NCBI RefSeq assembly: GCF_005116645.1
Contig: NZ_SWCM01000002.1
Span: forward strand, 248,001 to 312,000
DNA from: Desulfopila sp. IMCC35006
GTDB lineage: Bacteria; Desulfobacterota; Desulfobulbia; Desulfobulbales; Desulfocapsaceae
Length of the DNA stretch: 64,000 nt
Reading direction: 5' to 3'
Both the position numbers and the translations under genes were made by a program. The notes beneath the pieces are model-generated. The model searched no databases and had not been told where the DNA came from. It saw only the letters and a list, made by a program, of their open reading frames with translations. This document shows positions 59,933 through 64,000 of the stretch, piece by piece (the stretch's first letter is position 1; every line of letters begins with the position of its first letter).

Positions 59933-61171
59933 TCATCCTTTCCAGTATTTTTCAAAAAGCGCTTCCTCCGCCTCAACCGTCCACATGTTGCCGGGTTCAA
60001 GTTTTTCGGCGATATCGGGGTGAATTTCGTGGAGTTCATCAAGCCCTATCAGCGGCAGATCGGGGATTTGCGGGAAAATAATAATCTTGCCGGCATACCG
60101 GCCGTCAATCATCGCCTGGATCCCCTCTCTGGCGGCATTCATGCCGCCAATAGCTCCAACGCTACGGCCTGGATTCAGGCTTCCCTTTGCGGCCTGGTCC
60201 AACACCTGAAACTGATCGTTGAGGCTGAGCCCGGAAGTACCGGTGTATTGGGCATTGCTCATATACACTGAGCTCAGGTTTAAATGGGCCATTGTTCCGT
60301 TCGGAACACCGGCAAAAAAGACCAGCATGCCATCCTTGTGCATCAAGGTATCCGCCTCGGCCATCACCGCGGCAATTGGTACGCTGACCACAACATCCTC
60401 GGCACCCTGTCCGCCGGTGATTTCCATGACAAAATCATGGAGTGATTTTTCACTCGTCTGGGGATTAAAGGTCAACAGTTCACAATTATTCCTGACTGCC
60501 AGGGGACCAAACCGCTCCTTAAGAGCGGCCAGCCTCAGGTCACTGACCTCGGTGGCGATCACCTTGCTCGGCCCGTTGGGAAGCTCGATGGCTCTCTGCA
60601 CGTGCATTTGACCTTTTGCAGGTTCAACAATGATTGACACCAAAGGCAAGAGAGACATGTGCACAATCCACCCCACCCCTGACGCCAGTGCCTTGGTAAC
60701 TATAGAAACGAGCGGGCCAATGACTGCGTAGGCAATTAAGGCAACCAGCATGGAGATGACGCCGAGCGAGAAATTGTTGACCAGCATTTCAAATCCAGGT
60801 TTGATTTTCCCGTGAACTTTCTGATCAAATTTCGTTATCGCCAAACCTCCCAGTGGACCCGCAATCATCGCTCCCATAAACATCGGAATACCACTGCCGA
60901 CAATGACCCCCATCGTCGTAACGGCTCCTGCTACGGCCCCACGGTCACCACCAACAATCTTACCACCGGTATAACCAATCAAAAGCGGCAGCAAGTAGGT
61001 AATTATGGGACCAACCAGTGACGCTAATTTTTCATTCGGCAACCAACCGGTTGGTATAAACATCGCAGTAATCAAGCCCCAAGCGATAAAAGCACCAATG
61101 TTGGGCATTACCATACCGCTCAGGAACCTGCCAAATGACTGGACACCTACTTTCAAAGTATTACCGGACAT
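59933..61171 (-). CDS. chimeric frame: N-terminal half of mannitol PTS EIIC joined to C-terminal half of an MDR alcohol/sorbitol dehydrogenase
   Basis: 412 residues from MSGNTLKVGVQ (GGGAGG site 3-5 bases upstream). Residues 1-185 are the membrane part of a mannitol-type EIIC (VQSFGRFLSGMVMPNIGAFIAWG, shown in part, PTGWLPNE, GYTGGKIVGGDRGAVAGA) and stop at LLPLVSIIVEPAK, about halfway through EIIC. The next residue begins the Rossmann domain of a zinc-type dehydrogenase (GQMHVQRAIELPNGP, then VIATEVSDLRL) and runs to its normal C-terminus; the catalytic zinc domain and the first glycines of the dinucleotide fold are missing. Neither half is complete, so it is probably non-functional. A deletion between two genes explains it. 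Confidence 0.85.
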   Translation of the reverse strand: MSGNTLKVGVQSFGRFLSGMVMPNIGAFIAWGLITAMFIPTGWLPNEKLASLVGPIITYLLPLLIGYTGGKIVGGDRGAVAGAVTTMGVIVGSGIPMFMGAMIAGPLGGLAITKFDQKVHGKIKPGFEMLVNNFSLGVISMLVALIAYAVIGPLVSIVTKALASGVGWIVHMSLLPLVSIIVEPAKGQMHVQRAIELPNGPSKVIATEVSDLRLAALKERFGPLAVRNNCELLTFNPQTSEKSLHDFVMEITGGQGAEDVVVSVPIAAVMAEADTLMHKDGMLVFFAGVPNGTMAHLNLSSVYMSNAQYTGTSGLSLNDQFQVLDQAAKGSLNPGRSVGAIGGMNAAREGIQAMIDGRYAGKIIIFPQIPDLPLIGLDELHEIHPDIAEKLEPGNMWTVEAEEALFEKYWKG

Positions 61172-61415
61172 AAGCCTCCCTCGCAGATACATGGTTATTA
61201 AATTATCCGCAGTCAAATCTCGGGTGTTAAAAGTACCAATGTCGGAAGGGAGATTATCCCGGCCACAAACCGGCAATTCCTTGAACTGTCTCTTTCATTT
61301 CAAGGCCTCCTTGTTGAATGGGTTGGTGTGAGTTGGCCAAGCGCTGTACTTACAGAAGGTAATCTGGCGTGCCCCCTTTCAGTCTGAAAAACCGACGCAC
61401 TGAGCACTCACACTA

Positions 61416-61444
61416 AATGTAAACGTTTACATATTATATGTCAA
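61416..61444 (-). promoter_or_regulatory. promoter with LacI-type operator for the PTS/pfkB operon
   Basis: On the minus strand TTGACA (61439-61444) and TACATT (61416-61421) are spaced by 17 bases. The perfect 16-base palindrome ATGTAAACGTTTACAT at 61417-61432 covers the -10 box and part of the spacer, so a bound LacI-family repressor would block the polymerase. The identical palindrome recurs at 61870-61885. Confidence 0.75.
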
Positions 61445-61857
61445 ACACTTTTTCCGTTCTTTTTAATGTGAACTTGCGAGTTAATAAACTCAACTTTTTA
61501 TGCATTTGTTTATATTATATTTATTCAGAAATTATTTGTTAAAATTATGCAAATATTTTTGCCTTGATTTCTCATATTTGTCATTTTTCACAGTAAACGA
61601 TTACACGATATGCTGTGAGATGTATCCGAGACAAACTGCGAACAAGGATGCATTGACAGCCATTTGTCCGGAACGCTCAGATCAATCTTTCCCAACGGGG
61701 CCGATCCTTCGTGCATTATATTTACACCTGTCCGGGTTATCAATAGCATTGATACATATTATTAGCCATTTTAGGTAGAGATACGCAAAATGTGCCGGCT
61801 AGGCAACGGGAAACCAGCACGTCTTTCTTTTTAATACCAGCTGTTGCAAAAGTGTAA

Positions 61858-61886
61858 TTGACCAAGGTTATGTAAACGTTTACATG
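61858..61886 (+). promoter_or_regulatory. promoter with identical LacI-type operator for the lacI-like gene
   Basis: On the plus strand TTGACC (61858-61863) and TACATG (61881-61886) are spaced by 17 bases, with the palindrome ATGTAAACGTTTACAT at 61870-61885 overlapping the -10 box. This mirrors the arrangement of the divergent promoter about 440 bases away and implies autoregulation and possible looping. The 762 bases between the two genes contain no gene. Confidence 0.7.
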
Positions 61887-61933
61887 GCAGTGACAGGCGT
61901 AACAGCAGGCGCAACTAGGAAAGTGATAGTCAC

Positions 61934-62520
61934 ATGGTTAAAATAAAAGATGTTGCCAAAGCCGCTGGTTGTTTCCGATATCGAAAACCCGTTTTTTCAA
62001 CGCGTCAGCCCTGCTGTTGATGATACAGCCCATGAACAGGGTTCATATTGTGATACTCTGTAATACGGATGAAAATGCGGTAAAAGAAGAGTCCTGCCTG
62101 AATCTCCTTCGCGATGAGAATGTTGCCGGGGCTATTTTATCACCGACACGGCATAGAATTGAAAATTTTACCGAGATATCCTCTCTCAATATGCCGGTAG
62201 TTACAATTGATCGCCATGTAAACAATTTGGACGTCGATAATGCCTCATTGATAATGTTCAGACGGCCTACACGATAACAAGCCATTTAATTGAGCACGGT
62301 TTTCAAAGGATAGGTGGGGTCTTTGGCGCGGGAAGTTCCATCGGAAGTCTGCGCACGAAGGCTGTATACGTGCCTTAAAGGATCACAGCATCAAGCCAGC
62401 AACTGACTTGATAAAGACTTCTCGTCAAGAGGATTCAGGGTCCGACGCGTTCAAATCGTGAAGTTGTTCTGAAAACAAAACTCATTGTTCGTCAGTCTTG
62501 GGGCTGTCAAAAATCACAAG
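61934..62520 (+). pseudogene. decayed LacI-family repressor gene
   Basis: The frame opens with MVKIKDVAKAAG, the usual LacI start, then jumps directly to VSDIENPFFQRVSPAVDD, so most of the helix-turn-helix and hinge is deleted. The match then shifts frame: VILCNTDENAVKEESCLNLL and MPVVTIDRHVNNLDVDNA (about 62045-62250), HLIEHGFQRIGGVFGAG (about 62285-62335), ALKDHSIKPATDLIKTSRQED (in part, about 62376-62440) and the C-terminal KLIVRQSWGCQ (about 62480-62515). At least four frame changes and one internal loss are needed. The encoded repressor cannot be made. Confidence 0.85.
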
Positions 62521-62622
62521 AAAAATTAATGATCAGGGGGCTTAAGCTGGGCTGGCAAACATCGGGGCGACAGGTGAGAAGTCATCCCCTTTGATCAAGC
62601 CATCTCAGACTTTCTCCTTTTA

Positions 62623-62716
62623 TGGAGGCTGGGTTCGGAGTTGAACCGAACAAGACCGATTCAGAGTCTTCAACGGGTTTGCAGTCCGCGGAGAGCACCG
62701 GCTCTCTTAACCAGCC
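62623..62716 (-). tRNA. tRNA with selenocysteine-tRNA-like shape and GCA (Cys) anticodon
   Basis: 94 nt including encoded CCA. The acceptor strand GGCTGGTT faces ACCCAGCC with one mismatched or bulged C, giving an extended 8-type acceptor and a 4-5 bp T stem (TCGG/CCGA) with loop TTCAACT. The D arm is a 6-bp stem GAGAGC/GCTCTC with a 4-nt loop CGGT, as in tRNA-Sec. The anticodon loop is CTGCAAA (anticodon GCA), on a stem with one A-C mismatch next to the loop. The long variable arm has a 6-bp stem AAGACT/GGTCTT. The discriminator is U73, a cysteine identity base; bacterial tRNA-Ser and tRNA-Sec have G73. Ordinary tRNA-Cys is about 75 nt with a short variable loop. It lies 46 bases after the HdrD-like gene on the same strand. 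Confidence 0.85.
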
Positions 62717-62762
62717 TGAGTATCCATTGATTGGCTTCGTCTATCTTTTGCCTATCAACATA

Positions 62763-64000
62763 CTACCTGCCAGCCAGCGGGTTCGGTGTATTCGGTTGCC
62801 CGGGCAGCCAGGTATCCCTCAGGTCGTCGCAAAGGTCCTCCCGTTCGTTTTCACCCAAAACACCGAGGGAAAGTGCGAGAAAGGTCCAAAGATTACTCAC
62901 ATAAAAATCGCCAGCGAAATGATGGGCGAGATCGTGTATCTGGGCATGGCAGTTGTGGCAGGGAGTGATGCAGTATTTGGCGCCAGTGGCCATTATTTGA
63001 TCGAATTTTATTTTTCCATAGATATGTCGTTCCTCATTGAACCCCGATTGCAGGTAACCACCCCCACCTCCGCAGCAATAGTTATTCGACTTATTTGGAA
63101 TCATATCAATAAAGTTTGTCTCGCCGACACAGCTCTTGACCACAAAACGCAGGTCGTCGGCATAGGCGTCACCGTATTCCTTTCGCACCTGGTTGCACGG
63201 GTCCTGAACGGTGAAGCGCATCTTCAGTTTGTTATTCCAGTCGCTGCTTGGCCTAAGTCTTCCTTCTCGAATCCACTTGGCGTAATAATGAACAACTATC
63301 TTAACAACCAGATCAGTCTGGATATGAAACCGCCGGATTCCCTGGTTGACTGAAAATGTCGAATGGCCGCATTCGGTATTCAGGTAGACCTTACAGCCAA
63401 GTTCCTCGGCTTTTTTTACCGTCGCCGTGGTGATTTGCTGCCAACCCGGGTCATCCGCCAGGAACATACAGTAATTTTCCCCGGCCCAGGCGGTGCTGCC
63501 ATAGGTCCAATCGGCACCGGCCAGATGCAGAATTTTCCACAGGGGTACCATCTCATCGGGTAAGGACACAGGTTCCCGGGAATTCTGGCTGAGGAAAAAT
63601 GTGGCGCCCTGTTTGTCGATAGGAGCCTGAAGATTTTCCCAACCGGGTTGGGTCCCGCGCACTTCTTCCAGAACATCCTCGATGACATAACGAAAATCAT
63701 CCGGAGGTGTTCCCGTAGCGCTGGTGCTAGGATTTCTCAGGGCCATATCACAGGATTTCAGGATACCGCCAGGTCGATCTTCCCGCGGCCACAAGAGCCT
63801 GCGGCCTTCCATGATTAATCCGGCAATGTTAATCTCCATCGGACAAACATATGTACAGCGCATACACATGGAGCAGAGCCAGACCCATTTGTTCGCGCTC
63901 AACTCATCGTCCAAGCCCATGGCGGCCATGCGCAGGAATTTGCGGGGATCCATATCCAGCAAGCCAGTTGCTGGACAGCCTGCGGTACAGGCACCACAGG
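62763..64000 (-). CDS. HdrD/GlpC-like iron-sulfur protein with CCG domains (N-terminus outside the window)
   Basis: At least 411 residues, open to the right edge. A ferredoxin-type double cluster region is at the visible start (CGACTAGCP, then CSMCMRCTYVCP). The remainder is a heterodisulfide-reductase-type cysteine-rich region: GAGENYCMFL-like strands, ending with a full CCG signature: KSC, CCGGGGGYLQSG and TPCHNCHAQIH. Such proteins transfer electrons between a membrane or flavoprotein partner and thiol or disulfide substrates. No redox membrane subunit is visible in the window. The tRNA gene lies just downstream and may be co-transcribed. Confidence 0.9.
   Translation of the reverse strand, partial: CGACTAGCPATGLLDMDPRKFLRMAAMGLDDELSANKWVWLCSMCMRCTYVCPMEINIAGLIMEGRRLLWPREDRPGGILKSCDMALRNPSTSATGTPPDDFRYVIEDVLEEVRGTQPGWENLQAPIDKQGATFFLSQNSREPVSLPDEMVPLWKILHLAGADWTYGSTAWAGENYCMFLADDPGWQQITTATVKKAEELGCKVYLNTECGHSTFSVNQGIRRFHIQTDLVVKIVVHYYAKWIREGRLRPSSDWNNKLKMRFTVQDPCNQVRKEYGDAYADDLRFVVKSCVGETNFIDMIPNKSNNYCCGGGGGYLQSGFNEERHIYGKIKFDQIMATGAKYCITPCHNCHAQIHDLAHHFAGDFYVSNLWTFLALSLGVLGENEREDLCDDLRDTWLPGQPNTPNPLAGR

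Noticed and set aside
62623-62716. reading the tRNA as an ordinary serine or leucine tRNA with a long variable arm
   Set aside because: The anticodon is GCA, the D stem is 6 bp with a 4-nt loop and the discriminator is U; serine and leucine tRNAs do not have this set.
62763-64000. possible in-frame UGA (selenocysteine) codon in the HdrD-like gene
   Set aside because: All conserved cysteine positions visible in the window are encoded by ordinary Cys codons and the frame has no internal UGA; the part beyond the edge cannot be judged.

Overview
The window looks like a chromosomal segment of an anaerobic, respiring deltaproteobacterium (Desulfobacterota, probably near the Desulfobulbales). The evidence is a complete Rnf complex with a multihaem cytochrome, a CCG-domain (HdrB/D-like) iron-sulfur protein, iron-sulfur flavoproteins, a TauE/SafE exporter, a DASS carboxylate carrier, an activator-dependent 2-hydroxyacyl-CoA-dehydratase-like enzyme and a dense block of two-component regulators with Desulfobacterota-style single-domain receivers. 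The assignment is by inference; there is no rRNA in the window.

Layout. 0-7 kb: an MscS fragment, an exported OB-fold-like protein, a GNAT enzyme, a nested pair of small palindromic elements, a PAS/cysteine protein, an ECF sigma factor with a membrane anti-sigma-like protein carrying a glycogen-binding-type domain, an exported Gly/Ser-tailed protein and RlpA. 6.8-27 kb: about 20 kb of signal transduction, almost all on the minus strand. Its operons combine sensor kinases and receivers with a TauE exporter, an unusual PEP-synthase-like protein, a NifX-like protein and a DASS carrier. 27-32 kb (plus strand): two universal stress proteins, a three-part cNMP/AAA+/NapH-like fusion, and a histidine phosphatase. 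32.5-38.6 kb: a redox cluster with two iron-sulfur flavoproteins, a nitroreductase, a radical-SAM/SPASM protein, a BASS carrier and a divergent metallo-beta-lactamase-fold hydrolase. 38.8-48.5 kb: an exported proline-tailed protein, then zinc-ribbon protein, six-haem cytochrome and rnfCDGEAB, where RnfB is fused to a GltD-like flavoprotein. 48.6-50.6 kb: a double-cubane-type reductase with its ATP-dependent activator. 51-54 kb: a Lon-like protease. 54-62.5 kb: sugar and glycogen metabolism (glgB, glgC, gap, pfkB) and a decayed mannitol/sorbitol-type locus. 62.6 kb to the end: an unusual tRNA and the HdrD-like protein.

How the parts fit. Rnf couples ferredoxin to NAD and ion transport. The fused RnfB flavoprotein and the cytochrome suggest links to NADPH and to periplasmic electron carriers. 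The double-cubane reductase and the HdrD-like protein are further low-potential redox enzymes. The regulator block probably matches transport (sulfur oxyanion or organic acid, dicarboxylate) and energy state to supply.

Most notable observations. (1) A 94-nt minus-strand tRNA at 62623-62716 has the architecture of selenocysteine tRNA (6-bp D stem with 4-nt loop, long variable arm, extended and bulged acceptor) but a GCA cysteine anticodon and U73. (2) A chimeric reading frame joins half of a mannitol PTS EIIC to the Rossmann half of an alcohol/sorbitol dehydrogenase, beside a broken LacI gene whose two identical operators survive. (3) A miniature palindromic element is inserted in another with a 10-bp target duplication, and one of three copies of the host element has its loop inverted. 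(4) There are several unusual domain fusions: RnfB-GltD, cNMP-AAA+-NapH and cytidylate-kinase-like-BON-receiver.
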